A DNA stretch of 64,000 nucleotides from Clostridiaceae bacterium (GCA_012838315.1 DUPM01000136.1:1-64000); one strand, 5' to 3'; counted from the stretch's first letter, positions 29,299 through 38,439 are shown. The notes: generated by a model not told the origin, from the letters alone. A program made the numbers and translations.

Positions 29299-30111
29299 TC
29301 AAACAAATTGAGATTTCACCTTTTCAACGTGCAAATAATGCTCTTTGTTCTTGAGTTCCGATGCGGCGGCTTCATCCAAGACAACAATTGCGCGACCCTT
29401 GTAGAGTTGAATGGCTGTCGAAGTAATCTGAGATGTGACCGGACCTTCGATTGCCTTGGCAACCACTGACGCTTTTTTTGAACCGGACGCCATCATCAGC
29501 AATGCGCGCGCATCCAAAATGGTTCCGACACCCATCGTCAGCGCAAAATGCGGCATTTGGTCGCGGCTGAATCCGGCTTTCCTGTAGAATAACTCATAAT
29601 TGTCATCCAGTGTCTGCTGTGTTAATACTTCAACGTGTGTTCTCGATGATAATGAGGTCCCGGGCTCATTGAAAGCCCAATGGCCATCTCCTCCAATGCC
29701 CAATAACTGAATATCAATGCCGCCTGCCGCTTTGATCTTAGCTTCATACTCTTCACAAAATGCCGAAGGATCTTGAGAAAGCCCGTCCGGAACATGCGTG
29801 CGATTCAAATCAATGTTCACATGCTTAAAAAGTGATTCGTACATAAACCGCGCATAACTCTGATCTTGGAGATAGGATTTATCCATATTCTTTCCAATTC
29901 CCAAATACTCATCCAAGTTGAATGTTGTGACAGAAGAAAAATCCAAACCTTCTTCGCGATGCATCCGAATTAATTCATTGTACGTCGCAAGAGGCGTAGT
30001 TCCGGTCGCCAAGCCAAGAACAGCGTTCGGCTTGCGCTTTATCACTTCTGCGAGACATTTTGCGGCATAAACACCCATCGCCTGATAATCGTCTTTGATT
30101 ATAACATCCAT
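29299..30111 (-). CDS. nagB: Glucosamine-6-phosphate deaminase
   Basis: The 270-residue enzyme converts glucosamine-6-phosphate to fructose-6-phosphate and ammonia. Signatures are LGLATGTTP, TTFNLDEYLG with the catalytic Asp, and DGHWAFNEPG (usually DGHIAFNEPG). ATG 30111 has GGAGGG six bases upstream; a longer frame to 30144 does not. nagA is not present in the window. It leads a run of four genes (kinase, esterase, methyltransferase) with small gaps. Confidence 0.95.
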   Translation of the reverse strand: MDVIIKDDYQAMGVYAAKCLAEVIKRKPNAVLGLATGTTPLATYNELIRMHREEGLDFSSVTTFNLDEYLGIGKNMDKSYLQDQSYARFMYESLFKHVNIDLNRTHVPDGLSQDPSAFCEEYEAKIKAAGGIDIQLLGIGGDGHWAFNEPGTSLSSRTHVEVLTQQTLDDNYELFYRKAGFSRDQMPHFALTMGVGTILDARALLMMASGSKKASVVAKAIEGPVTSQITSTAIQLYKGRAIVVLDEAAASELKNKEHYLHVEKVKSQFV

Positions 30112-30204
30112 ATACAACCCTCCATTGGGCACCAAAATTGGCAATATCTCTTGCCGTCATTATTAGTAAATCAGAAATTATACAAGTCTTAAGACGTCTT
30201 CGAA

Positions 30205-31395
30205 TTAAGAAATGTAATTGTCAAAATAGCCTTGTACCAGGACAATCGGCGTACCCTTGTCTCCGCTTCCGGATGTAAGGTCGCAAAGTGATCCAATTAA
30301 ATCAGTTAATCTGCGCGGCGTCGTTCCCTGAGACGCCATGTTGCCGACCATATCCGCTTCTTTCTTGCGAATATAATCAGAGATAGCTGCCTTAAGTGCA
30401 TCGCCTTCGAGGTCTGGAAATTCGTTGTCCGCCAAGTACTTGAGCTTGACCTCGTTCGGCTGCCCTTCAAGACCCTCGGTATATCCGGGAGAAACGACCG
30501 GATCGGCTAATTCCCATATTTTCCCAACCGGATCTTTAAATGCACCGTCGCCGTATATCATTGCTTCAACATGCTTTCCGGTTTTTTCGAGAATTCTGCG
30601 ACTGATGCCTTCGGCAACCACTTTACAATCTCTCGGAAACAGCTTCACGGACTCCTCGGTCGCTTTGTTGCTGCCCAGAAGACCATAATCCTCATTGAAT
30701 CCGCTACCCTCGACGGAAGTCTTTAATATGTGGGCGAGGCCAAAAACTTTCGTCGCACCCGCCTGCTTCAGAAGCCTCTGCGTGCGTGTACGCGAATGGA
30801 TATCACAATGCAAGACCGACTTCGTATAATCTAATATAGCGCGGCAATCATTGGCAAGAATCACTTCCGCCTCACAATTTTCAGCCTCAATCAGTTCTTT
30901 ATAGTAACTGATGTAATCCACGCCGGTAAATGTATGCTTGTTGTATCCAAACAACTCTCTGAAACGCGCTTCGGTCAGTACATCCACCCAAGGGTTAACA
31001 CCTTTTTCGTCAAGCAAATCTAAATCAACTAAATGATTGCCGACTTCATCCGCAGGATAACTGAGCATCAGTACAATTTTCTTCGAACCACGCGCAATGC
31101 CTTTAAGGCACATCGCGAAACGGTTACGAGAGAGAATCGGAAAAATGACACCGACACTGTCATCACCGAACTTGGCTTTGACATCCGCGGCTATTTGATC
31201 CACTGTTGCATAATTACCCTGTGTTCTTGCAATGACTGCCTCGGTGACGGCAACGACATCGCGATCGCGGAGTTCAAAACCATCCGCATGTGCTGCCTCC
31301 AGAACACTATTTGTGACAATTGTAATCACATCGTCGCCTTGGCGAAAAATCGGTGCACGAATACCGCGCGAAATTGTTCCAACTCGTCTTTCCAT
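30205..31395 (-). CDS. CofE-like protein (coenzyme F420-0:L-glutamate ligase family)
   Basis: The 396-residue product resembles the CofE/FbiB N-terminal family: RDRDVVAVTEAVIARTQG, FPILSRNRFAMCLKGIARG and the C-terminal PRRLTDLIGSL stretch. CofE adds glutamate to F420-0 in archaea and actinobacteria. Longer CofE-like proteins of this size occur in Clostridia that are not known to make F420, and their role is not settled. ATG 31395 has GGAGGG upstream and a near-consensus promoter (31421-31449) just before it. No other F420 gene is in the window. Confidence 0.75.
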   Translation of the reverse strand: MERRVGTISRGIRAPIFRQGDDVITIVTNSVLEAAHADGFELRDRDVVAVTEAVIARTQGNYATVDQIAADVKAKFGDDSVGVIFPILSRNRFAMCLKGIARGSKKIVLMLSYPADEVGNHLVDLDLLDEKGVNPWVDVLTEARFRELFGYNKHTFTGVDYISYYKELIEAENCEAEVILANDCRAILDYTKSVLHCDIHSRTRTQRLLKQAGATKVFGLAHILKTSVEGSGFNEDYGLLGSNKATEESVKLFPRDCKVVAEGISRRILEKTGKHVEAMIYGDGAFKDPVGKIWELADPVVSPGYTEGLEGQPNEVKLKYLADNEFPDLEGDALKAAISDYIRKKEADMVGNMASQGTTPRRLTDLIGSLCDLTSGSGDKGTPIVLVQGYFDNYIS

Positions 31396-31420
31396 TCCAA
31401 TCCCTCCTAACAACCAGACT

Positions 31421-31449
31421 ATTATATAACCTATAGGAAGTACTGACAA
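31421..31449 (-). promoter_or_regulatory. Sigma-A promoter of the CofE-like gene
   Basis: TTGTCA and TATAAT lie 17 bases apart on the minus strand, about 25 bases upstream of the start codon. Confidence 0.68.
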
Positions 31450-31572
31450 AGGTTTTTTCGTATTCATGGTTTTTTGCCGCAAATATGCATCAAAATACGT
31501 GCATTTATTGAATTAATTCAAAGAATTCACAGATTTCGATACACGAGCGATTCCTTGCCGTCTTTTCTTTTC

Positions 31573-31601
31573 TTGTTAGTCGGCTTGAAGTACGATATAA
31601 T
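31573..31601 (+). promoter_or_regulatory. Sigma-A promoter of tRNA-Arg
   Basis: TTGTTA and TATAAT lie 17 bases apart on the plus strand, with the -10 box ending 13 bases before the mature tRNA 5' end. Confidence 0.75.
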
Positions 31602-31614
31602 TCCATCGTAAAAT

Positions 31615-31691
31615 GTTTCCGTAGCTCAGCAGGATAGAGCGACCGCCTCCTAAGCGGTAGGCCAGCGGTTCGAATCCGCTCGGGAACACCA
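31615..31691 (+). tRNA. tRNA-Arg (anticodon CCT)
   Basis: The 77-base sequence folds as a cloverleaf. The acceptor arms GTTTCCG/CGGGAAC pair with one G-T, the D arm is GCTC/GAGC, the anticodon stem is ACCGC/GCGGT around the loop CTCCTAA, and the T arm is AGCGG/CCGCT with TTCGAAT. Discriminator A and an encoded CCA end are present. The CCT anticodon reads AGG codons. Confidence 0.98.
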
Positions 31692-31696
31692 ACTTC

Positions 31697-31740
31697 GTAT
31701 TGCGTTTCGCATTTTTGAAACGCAATACCTCCAATTTTTC
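31697..31740 (+). terminator. Hairpin terminator after tRNA-Arg
   Basis: A perfect 12-bp stem (GTATTGCGTTTC with GAAACGCAATAC) and an eight-base loop begin six bases after the tRNA. The T-run lies a few bases past the stem (31734-31738), so it is an imperfect terminator. It may also face the end of the convergent rnf operon. Confidence 0.5.
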
Positions 31741-31786
31741 CACGCCGGTTCTCGAATTCTTTGCCAGTTATAAAGCGCTTCATTCG

Positions 31787-32947
31787 TTAAAGGATAGTTC
31801 GACAGAGTTCAACCGCTCTTTGACCCAGCAAAACAAAAATCTGACCCAAAACGGCAAGCATTGAAAGTAAAGCAAAACTCATTGCTCCACCCGAAATGCA
31901 ATTAAACGGCTTAGTAAAAAGAGCCTTTCTTGCGGCAACGCGAATGAGTACTAAAACAAGTAACATCAAAAACACCGCAAAAATAAATTCAACGGCCACC
32001 AACAAGACATTTGACAGAGAGAATACACGCTCCCCAAGTACAACCGAAATCATTTCAGATGGCAAAACGACCAGAAAAACATGGGCCGGAAGAATGATTA
32101 AATTCAGAAGTGGATCGGAAAACACCAGACGACCGGCCTTCGTGTATTCAGAATAAAAGAACACCAACACAGTCGGCACAACAACTGCAAGCGACATAAT
32201 CGAAGAAGGAAGTTTCAAGGTTGAGAACACGCTCAAAAGGATTGTTGATGCACCCGCGAGAAAACCCGTCCAAAATGAAAAAAGAAGCATTCCACCAATT
32301 AATGAAGACTCATTATCAACCGGTGAAAAACGGCTATAAACCGTCGATTCGGAGTGTGAGTGCGGAACCATCTTAAACGTCCAATGACCTTTTCTCCGGT
32401 AGATAAAAACAACAGCTGCTGTTACGGCAGACAAAATCATCAAGATGCCAGCGGGATGCATCAATATATATATTTGAGGCATGCGCAATAATGTCATTCC
32501 CAAAAATGACTCGTATGTCCATGCATGTCTTAATGCCCCCAAAAACAACATCATCACAAGAAAAGCAGCATACGAGAGGAGTCCAAAAGATCGGTTTCTT
32601 CGTCCGTATAATACATAAGTTGAAATCATCGGACTCAGCAACAATAAATATGCACCTTTTGAAATTCCGAAAGCATCGACAAACGCCTGCGGTACGCGAA
32701 TAAATTCCGGCAAATAGCCCAAAGCCAGCGTAATAAAACGAACGGCAATAATGACACCTATCAGATGCGCAACAGGATGTTTTCGAGGTATCAGATTCGC
32801 GATGGGAATGCAGAACAGAAGGATGATGAAAACACTCGCAATCGTCATAATCGATTCGAATAAGTTATTGCTTCTTAGCGCCAACAGTAAGCCGAATGTC
32901 AGAACCGACACAAATCGAAACACACCGAACTCACCTGTCTTATTCAT
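31787..32947 (-). CDS. Divergent membrane protein resembling an RnfE-RnfA fusion
   Basis: The protein (386 residues from ATG 32947) has about 11-12 membrane helices in two halves joined by a polar linker near residue 195. The first half resembles RnfE: FGLLSYAAFLVMMLFLGALR and MHPAGILMIL align with conserved late segments of RnfE. The second resembles RnfA: FTKPFNCISGGAMSFALLSM matches the RnfA C-terminus (KPFxGxPIALxxAGLMS). The cysteines that hold the RnfA/RnfE iron-sulfur cluster are not found at the expected places (VLYGRR replaces the CxxLGR area). ATG 32947 has GAGGAG upstream. Its place at the end of rnfC-rnfD-rnfG supports the assignment; similarity is weak. Confidence 0.6.
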   Translation of the reverse strand: MNKTGEFGVFRFVSVLTFGLLLALRSNNLFESIMTIASVFIILLFCIPIANLIPRKHPVAHLIGVIIAVRFITLALGYLPEFIRVPQAFVDAFGISKGAYLLLLSPMISTYVLYGRRNRSFGLLSYAAFLVMMLFLGALRHAWTYESFLGMTLLRMPQIYILMHPAGILMILSAVTAAVVFIYRRKGHWTFKMVPHSHSESTVYSRFSPVDNESSLIGGMLLFSFWTGFLAGASTILLSVFSTLKLPSSIMSLAVVVPTVLVFFYSEYTKAGRLVFSDPLLNLIILPAHVFLVVLPSEMISVVLGERVFSLSNVLLVAVEFIFAVFLMLLVLVLIRVAARKALFTKPFNCISGGAMSFALLSMLAVLGQIFVLLGQRAVELCRTIL

Positions 32948-32958
32948 GCATAGTCTCC

Positions 32959-34173
32959 TCAAAGAACATAATCACGTATGTATTTGTATCCGGTATTGAC
33001 AGCGCTCACCAATGTCGCCGAGAACTCCGGTGCCGAATCCACGCCCAGAATCTGGGTCCGGATCTCAGACAAGGGCAGTCCGTCAACGCTCTCAATAAGA
33101 TTATCTCCTACCTCACCCGGAACGACGACCCCGTCCTCAATGCCACCATTATCAATCTCGACTTTCGCTGTATCAGAGGGAATCGAAACCTCATCACCTG
33201 GAAAATTGCTCGCGTCTTCAGCATCATTGCTCACACTCGGAAGCTCTTCCGCTTCAGAGGGTTCCGTTCCGGTCTCTTCCGTCCGTTCGCCTTCTGTCGG
33301 AATTTCCTTGATTACATTATTCCTAGAATTCTCAATACATTCTTTGGCTAATCGATAAAACACATTTACTTTCATGTCTACACCATCGACAATTTCCGTA
33401 TAGCCATCAGATTTAATCGCCAATTTATCTAAATCCTGTACCTTAACCAGCATGTTCTCCATTGAATAAGATTGTGCTGCCCATATTTGTTGACCATCGG
33501 GCATATTGTATTCGCCGTCAACTGAAGATTGAGCTCTATTCTTCCCGCCGTCTTTGGCTTCTGCATCCCAATTCACAGAAATGATTCGTCCGTCTTTCAC
33601 CGTTATTTCAACATAATCCTTATATCCCGAATTGTCATAATCATCATTCTCTGCAAAAAAAACACCGTCATGAAGCCCCTCTACAGATGGGTATTCACTA
33701 TATATAAGTTCTTCGCTATTGTATTCAAGCTGCAACGCAACGGGAATACGAACGCCCTGCAATTGACCATTAAGTGCATCCATCACATTCAAAGACGGAA
33801 GGGATTGCATCGATGAATCCAAAACCTCGATAGCTAGCAATCGATCGCCTGTTTCAGAAATCGCCATTCTTGAAGACAACTCTCCCTGATCGGTCGAAAT
33901 CCTCACCGTCAGAACATACCCCAACACTTTTCGATTCATATCATATGCAATATAGAAATCACTGACACTGCCGTCTGAAATTGCTTCCGGAACCTCATAA
34001 GCTTCGAAACGATCGGCATCAATCAAATGCCCCATGTTTTGTCTGAAATAATTTTGAGTTTTCTCTTGCCGCGAATAATTTGAAATCAGCGCACTCCCTA
34101 TAAGTGCAACCAGTGAAAGAGACACCATAATAATGGCGCTTAAAACAATTTTCCTTGCATCAGATCGATTCAT
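32959..34173 (-). CDS. RnfG-like membrane-anchored flavoprotein with extra domain
   Basis: The 404-residue product has a single N-terminal membrane helix (9-30) and RnfG-like strands (VLGYVLTVRI, 83-92). Residues 166-282 form a separate domain like small extracytoplasmic FMN-binding modules (GLHDGVFF, ITVKDGRIISV, IVDGVDMKVNVF). The Thr of the usual SGVT there is Asp (DGVD). Residues 285-355 are an acidic, Pro/Ser-rich linker. Residues 365-404 resemble the RnfG C-terminus, where SATLVS (385-390) may keep the FMN-attachment Thr. RnfG is usually about 200 residues long. It overlaps rnfD by four bases. Confidence 0.68.
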   Translation of the reverse strand: MNRSDARKIVLSAIIMVSLSLVALIGSALISNYSRQEKTQNYFRQNMGHLIDADRFEAYEVPEAISDGSVSDFYIAYDMNRKVLGYVLTVRISTDQGELSSRMAISETGDRLLAIEVLDSSMQSLPSLNVMDALNGQLQGVRIPVALQLEYNSEELIYSEYPSVEGLHDGVFFAENDDYDNSGYKDYVEITVKDGRIISVNWDAEAKDGGKNRAQSSVDGEYNMPDGQQIWAAQSYSMENMLVKVQDLDKLAIKSDGYTEIVDGVDMKVNVFYRLAKECIENSRNNVIKEIPTEGERTEETGTEPSEAEELPSVSNDAEDASNFPGDEVSIPSDTAKVEIDNGGIEDGVVVPGEVGDNLIESVDGLPLSEIRTQILGVDSAPEFSATLVSAVNTGYKYIRDYVL

Positions 34174-35171
34174 GGCTCCACCTCTTCAGCATGAGTCTCA
34201 ACAAGCTTCGACACCTTAGGATTCCGATTGTCTATATCTTGCGCGAAAAGTCTTGGCCGTGTGTAGAAATCGGCAATCGGTGTCAAAAAATTCATCAAAA
34301 GAACCGGCAATAGCAACGCAAAAACCGGTTGACCTAGGAGATAAATAACTGCCGAAAGAAAACCAGTCAGAAAAGCAGCGACAACCCTAAAGCGAGAATC
34401 AATCGGCGAAGTCGCATAATCATTCACGGCAAAAACGGCAACGAAAACAACACCACTTTCAGCAATGGCCTGAATCAGTCCGACCGATTCTGTGCGGTAT
34501 CCTGAAAAAACGACAAACGTAAGAATAAATGTAACAAGGACTGCCAACGGCTCATGGGGTCGAATAACACCATTAAGCAATAAGTAAATACCACCGAAAA
34601 TGATCAACACGACTGCCGATGCACCCATGAAGCCGGGAACGGCACCCATGAACCATTCGGTAAAGTCCGAGAGGGCGTCTGCGGCATATGCCGAGGAGTC
34701 ACTTGAACTTCCGGCAAAAAGTGTTTGTATCACCCATCTTTCTTTGCCGGGTAAAACGACATCGTAGTCTCGTACTCTGTAGATGACTTCGATAAATGCT
34801 CTTCCGATCAGCGCCGGATTAAACAAGTTGGTTCCCGCTCCGCCAAAGACTTGCTTCACAAAAATGGATGCAAAAGCGACTCCGACAAAAAGATGAAGCA
34901 TAGATATATTGGCCGGTAACATCAGCGCAATCATGATGCCACTGATCAATGAGCTAATATCATAATAATGGATATCCTTATAAAGCAATACCGAGATAAT
35001 GCGATCACTGACAAGAAAAAGTAGTGCGGACCATAAAATGAGGACAATTGCTCGAACACCATAGAAAAAAACAGCCGCAACACATGGTGGTATCAATGCC
35101 ACTAAAACATGCAAATATATGTATGGTGAGCTTGCATGTCGGTGAATATGGGGTGCCGGTCGCAACGTCAT
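34170..35171 (-). CDS. rnfD: RnfD-like membrane subunit
   Basis: The 333-residue membrane protein has NLFNPALIGRAF near residue 115, FMGASAVVLIIFGGIYLL and VNDYATSPID, all RnfD/NqrB signatures. The flavin-attachment motif SGATP normally found before FLGxxPGSxG is not visible; the stretch there reads SSSDSSAYAADALSD. ATG 35171 overlaps the rnfC stop (ATGA) and has AGGGGG upstream; the longer frame to 35273 would sit inside rnfC. Part of the divergent Rnf-like operon. Confidence 0.87.
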   Translation of the reverse strand: MTLRPAPHIHRHASSPYIYLHVLVALIPPCVAAVFFYGVRAIVLILWSALLFLVSDRIISVLLYKDIHYYDISSLISGIMIALMLPANISMLHLFVGVAFASIFVKQVFGGAGTNLFNPALIGRAFIEVIYRVRDYDVVLPGKERWVIQTLFAGSSSDSSAYAADALSDFTEWFMGAVPGFMGASAVVLIIFGGIYLLLNGVIRPHEPLAVLVTFILTFVVFSGYRTESVGLIQAIAESGVVFVAVFAVNDYATSPIDSRFRVVAAFLTGFLSAVIYLLGQPVFALLLPVLLMNFLTPIADFYTRPRLFAQDIDNRNPKVSKLVETHAEEVEP

Positions 35172-36508
35172 GACCGCCCCCTTCTTCTGGCACGGTGCCC
35201 TGCTCTTGAAATTGTGAAAGCGAGATCTTTGCCAGCAGGACAAACGAACGAACACGCCCCACAAGATATACATTGAGCTACGCCTAATTCTTCAACTGTT
35301 TTTTCATCTCCAACCTCAAGAAGCCTGTGACAGAGATAGGGTTGTAATCCGACAGGACATGCATCGATGCAAGCACCACAATGTACACAAGGTGTCTTAG
35401 GCGGGTCACTCTTTCGGATTAATGCCAAGCCCTGTGTAGTCTTAATAATCGGCACGTGCGCATTCGTAAGGCAAGCACCGGTTATTGCACCACCCATAAC
35501 AATACGATTGGCGGATGCCGCACCGGGCACTCTTGCCAGTATCTCGTCAGCATACGAGCCAATCGGCACCAGCATGTTGTGACCTTGCGTCGTATCACCG
35601 GAAATCGATATAATTCGCTGGACCAAAGGCATATTCCTCTCGACCATATCAGCGACAGCCGCGCATGTCGACACATTAAAGACGACAGCGCCAACTGTGT
35701 TTTCAGGTCTACGACCTGCAGGCAATTCAACATTGTATAACGCTTTAATCAACAAACGCTCATATCCTTGAGGAAAACGAGATCTCATGACTCGAACAAT
35801 AAATTTGCGGTCCGGATAGACGGTTTGAAAACGGGCAAACGCATCTCGAAGCGCTTCAAGTTCGATCAACCACTTATCCATAACACAAAAAACGACATTG
35901 CTAACTTTGCATAAACCGCTAAGTGCACCTGCCCCTCTGATAACACGATCCAGCTGCTCTCGCAAAAGATGAATATCACCACTCAAATAAGGCTCGCTTT
36001 GACATGCATTCACAATCAATGTCGACACCCCTTCTTGGTAGGCGCGCACACATTTTTTAGCCGTCGGATAACCCTCACCGCCCATACCGACAATGCCCGA
36101 AAAATCAAGCAACTTCGAAATGACAGATGGCGTTAATCGCTCAGGCTTCTCTCTTCGCTGTATGGATGTGTGAAGCGTTCTTTTGTGATCATTAGTGATT
36201 TCGACAGCCATACAATGTTTACGGTTTAGCAATTCGTATTGCTTAATGCCCGTTACTGTCCCGGAAATACCGGTATGGACCGGAACACTCAACGGGCCAG
36301 AAGACCGTCCGATCATCTGACCGACTGTGACCTTTTCACCTACTTTTACTATTGGTTCTGCCGGCTCACCGATGTGCTGCAGCATCGGCAGCAAAATTTC
36401 GCGCGGTGAAAAAACCTCAAGCACAGGCTCTCGAGGAAAATCCAACTTTCCGTCGAACGCCAATCCGTCCATCGGAAACCAGCCCTTTTTGAATGAAAGT
36501 TTCTTCAT
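35168..36508 (-). CDS. rnfC: RnfC-like electron transport subunit
   Basis: This 446-residue cytoplasmic subunit carries the NADH/flavin-binding part (GIVGMGGEGYPTAKK near 140-154) and two 4Fe-4S motifs, with cysteines at 374, 377, 380, 384 and 413, 416, 419, 423. The conserved NACECEPYL reads NACQSEPYL, so one cysteine is gone. RnfC is the NAD-side module in Rnf complexes. It starts 22 bases after rpoD and shares an ATGA overlap with rnfD. Confidence 0.92.
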   Translation of the reverse strand: MKKLSFKKGWFPMDGLAFDGKLDFPREPVLEVFSPREILLPMLQHIGEPAEPIVKVGEKVTVGQMIGRSSGPLSVPVHTGISGTVTGIKQYELLNRKHCMAVEITNDHKRTLHTSIQRREKPERLTPSVISKLLDFSGIVGMGGEGYPTAKKCVRAYQEGVSTLIVNACQSEPYLSGDIHLLREQLDRVIRGAGALSGLCKVSNVVFCVMDKWLIELEALRDAFARFQTVYPDRKFIVRVMRSRFPQGYERLLIKALYNVELPAGRRPENTVGAVVFNVSTCAAVADMVERNMPLVQRIISISGDTTQGHNMLVPIGSYADEILARVPGAASANRIVMGGAITGACLTNAHVPIIKTTQGLALIRKSDPPKTPCVHCGACIDACPVGLQPYLCHRLLEVGDEKTVEELGVAQCISCGACSFVCPAGKDLAFTISRAGHRARRRGRS

Positions 36509-36530
36509 ATTGTCTCCGCAAGGCGGGGTA

Positions 36531-37598
36531 TCAGTCGATGTAATCCTTCAATTTCTTGCTGCGACTGGGATGACGCAATTTGCGAAGCGCTTTTGCTTCG
36601 ATTTGACGAATGCGCTCACGCGTGACGTTGAACTCACGCCCCACCTCTTCCAATGTACGTTGTCTGCCGTCATCAAGACCAAATCGAAGTCTGAGCACAT
36701 TTTCTTCGCGAGGCGTTAATCCGCTCATCGCTTCGATCAACTGCTCTTTTAGCAACGTATACGCCACCTGATCCGCAGGAGACATCGCATCATCATCGGG
36801 AATAAAGTCACCCAGATGGCTATCCTCCTCTTCGCCGATTGGTTTTTCCAAAGATACCGGCTCCTGAGAGATCTTCTGGATCTCACGAACCTTCTCAACA
36901 GGAATGCCCATCTCTTCTGCAATCTCTTCAACCTCAGGCTCTCTGCCAAGTTCCTGAATCAAAGAACGCTGAACACGAACCAGACGATTGATGGTCTCGA
37001 CCATGTGAACAGGAATACGAATGGTACGCGCTTGATCCGCGATGGCTCGCGTGATTGCCTGACGAATCCACCATGTTGCATATGTGCTGAACTTAAAACC
37101 TTTGGAGTGGTCAAATTTGTCTACGGCCTTAATCAAGCCAAGGTTGCCTTCTTGAATGAGATCAAGAAATTGCATGCCTCGTCCAAGATACCTTTTAGCA
37201 ATGGATACAACCAATCTCAGGTTAGCCTCGATAAGCATATCCTTCGCATCGTTTTCGCCTTCAAGCATTCTCTTTGCATAATCCTGTTCTTGCTCAGCGG
37301 TCAAGAGCGGCACCTTGCCAATCTCCTTGAGATACATGCGAACCGGATCATCCATGCCGATTGATTCGCCGGCAGACCCGGCCATATCAAGATCAACACC
37401 ACTTTCTTCCTCGACATTGGTCTCAGGAATAATTTCCACGCCTTTGTCTTGCAAAGTGTCAAAAATCTTCTCCGCATCGTCCGGGTCAATGTCATGCTTC
37501 TCGATAAGCGACATCATGTCCTTATAGCTGATACTATTGTTGTTCGCTGCGGCACGTTTTTCAATCTGTTGAAGAATCGAACGAAAATCACTGGCCAT
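36531..37598 (-). CDS. rpoD: Primary RNA polymerase sigma factor
   Basis: The 355-residue sigma-70 factor has region 1.1-like and 1.2 segments ([17 protein letters not shown]), region 2 ([30 protein letters not shown]), region 3 and region 4 ([20 protein letters not shown]). It lacks the large non-conserved insert of proteobacterial RpoD, as in Firmicutes SigA. AGGAGG precedes the ATG. In many Firmicutes rpoD follows dnaG; here the upstream gene is a zinc-ribbon membrane protein and rnfC follows directly. Confidence 0.97.
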   Translation of the reverse strand: MASDFRSILQQIEKRAAANNNSISYKDMMSLIEKHDIDPDDAEKIFDTLQDKGVEIIPETNVEEESGVDLDMAGSAGESIGMDDPVRMYLKEIGKVPLLTAEQEQDYAKRMLEGENDAKDMLIEANLRLVVSIAKRYLGRGMQFLDLIQEGNLGLIKAVDKFDHSKGFKFSTYATWWIRQAITRAIADQARTIRIPVHMVETINRLVRVQRSLIQELGREPEVEEIAEEMGIPVEKVREIQKISQEPVSLEKPIGEEEDSHLGDFIPDDDAMSPADQVAYTLLKEQLIEAMSGLTPREENVLRLRFGLDDGRQRTLEEVGREFNVTRERIRQIEAKALRKLRHPSRSKKLKDYID

Positions 37599-37668
37599 TC
37601 ATTTCCTCCTGTGTCCTGTGAAAAGGTCGGTAAGTCACTCTAAATGAGATTACTCAATGCGTATGCTA

Positions 37669-38439
37669 TCACTCTGCCGATTTGGTATAAGAAATGGTAC
37701 GAATGTTCTCGACTTTCATATCGTCCGCCGACTCAAAATCAACAATGTACTCTGCATTTGCGGAAACAAGGTCGACACGAATCGGCGCATAGTAACTATT
37801 GAATGCCTCATCCTTCAAATCGTATTGATCTGCACGAAGCGCTGCATAGGCTTTAAACAAATCGAGAGCAAGCTCCGGTGTCGCTTCACTGTCCGTGACC
37901 ACACGAAGACGATTGTTCCTCTGTCCGGAAAGCGAAAATCCGACATATAGCCCATCCACCTTCTCGGTCTTGACTTCAATCCCTGCTTGTTCAAACACGG
38001 TATCAATAGATTCCGCAATGGCCTTCTCGTTTTTCTGTCTAGAAAAATACAAAGGCATGCTGATTGCAAGAACCAACACCAGCGCTGCGACAAAAGCGGC
38101 TGCAATCTTGATGACGACCTCTTTCGGCGCCTTGATCTGATCTGCAGACACTTCGTATGGATTCTTTTCGATCTTTGTTGTTGATGAAACGGTAGCCTGC
38201 TGCTTAATGGCGTTGGGCACCGGATCCGGATAAACCGGAACGACATTATATCGCTTAACACCTTCTCGCTTCGGTTGCGGCTCGTTGGGAAAAGTGTATC
38301 CCTCCGGATTCTCCGCTATCGCAATGGCCTCCGAAGTAGGAAAGACACAATCACAAAAAAGACATTCGCACAATTCTTCTCTATCGTTTAAAATAATCAA
38401 TGATCCACAGTTCTTGCAGATCCCTTGAGTTGACGCCAT
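37669..38439 (-). CDS. Zinc-ribbon, single-pass membrane protein of unknown function
   Basis: The 256-residue product opens with a zinc ribbon (CKNCG and CLFCDC, residues 8-30), a Pro-rich linker, one membrane helix (IAAAFVAALVLVLAISMPLYF, near 110-130) and an extracytoplasmic domain. The zinc ribbon would be cytoplasmic. No catalytic motif is seen. It lies 70 bases upstream of rpoD on the same strand, so they may be co-transcribed. I do not recognise the family. Confidence 0.65.
   Translation of the reverse strand: MASTQGICKNCGSLIILNDREELCECLFCDCVFPTSEAIAIAENPEGYTFPNEPQPKREGVKRYNVVPVYPDPVPNAIKQQATVSSTTKIEKNPYEVSADQIKAPKEVVIKIAAAFVAALVLVLAISMPLYFSRQKNEKAIAESIDTVFEQAGIEVKTEKVDGLYVGFSLSGQRNNRLRVVTDSEATPELALDLFKAYAALRADQYDLKDEAFNSYYAPIRVDLVSANAEYIVDFESADDMKVENIRTISYTKSAE

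Noticed and set aside
31505-31783. Frame antisense to tRNA-Arg
   Set aside because: It covers the tRNA gene and its promoter on the opposite strand and encodes nothing recognisable.
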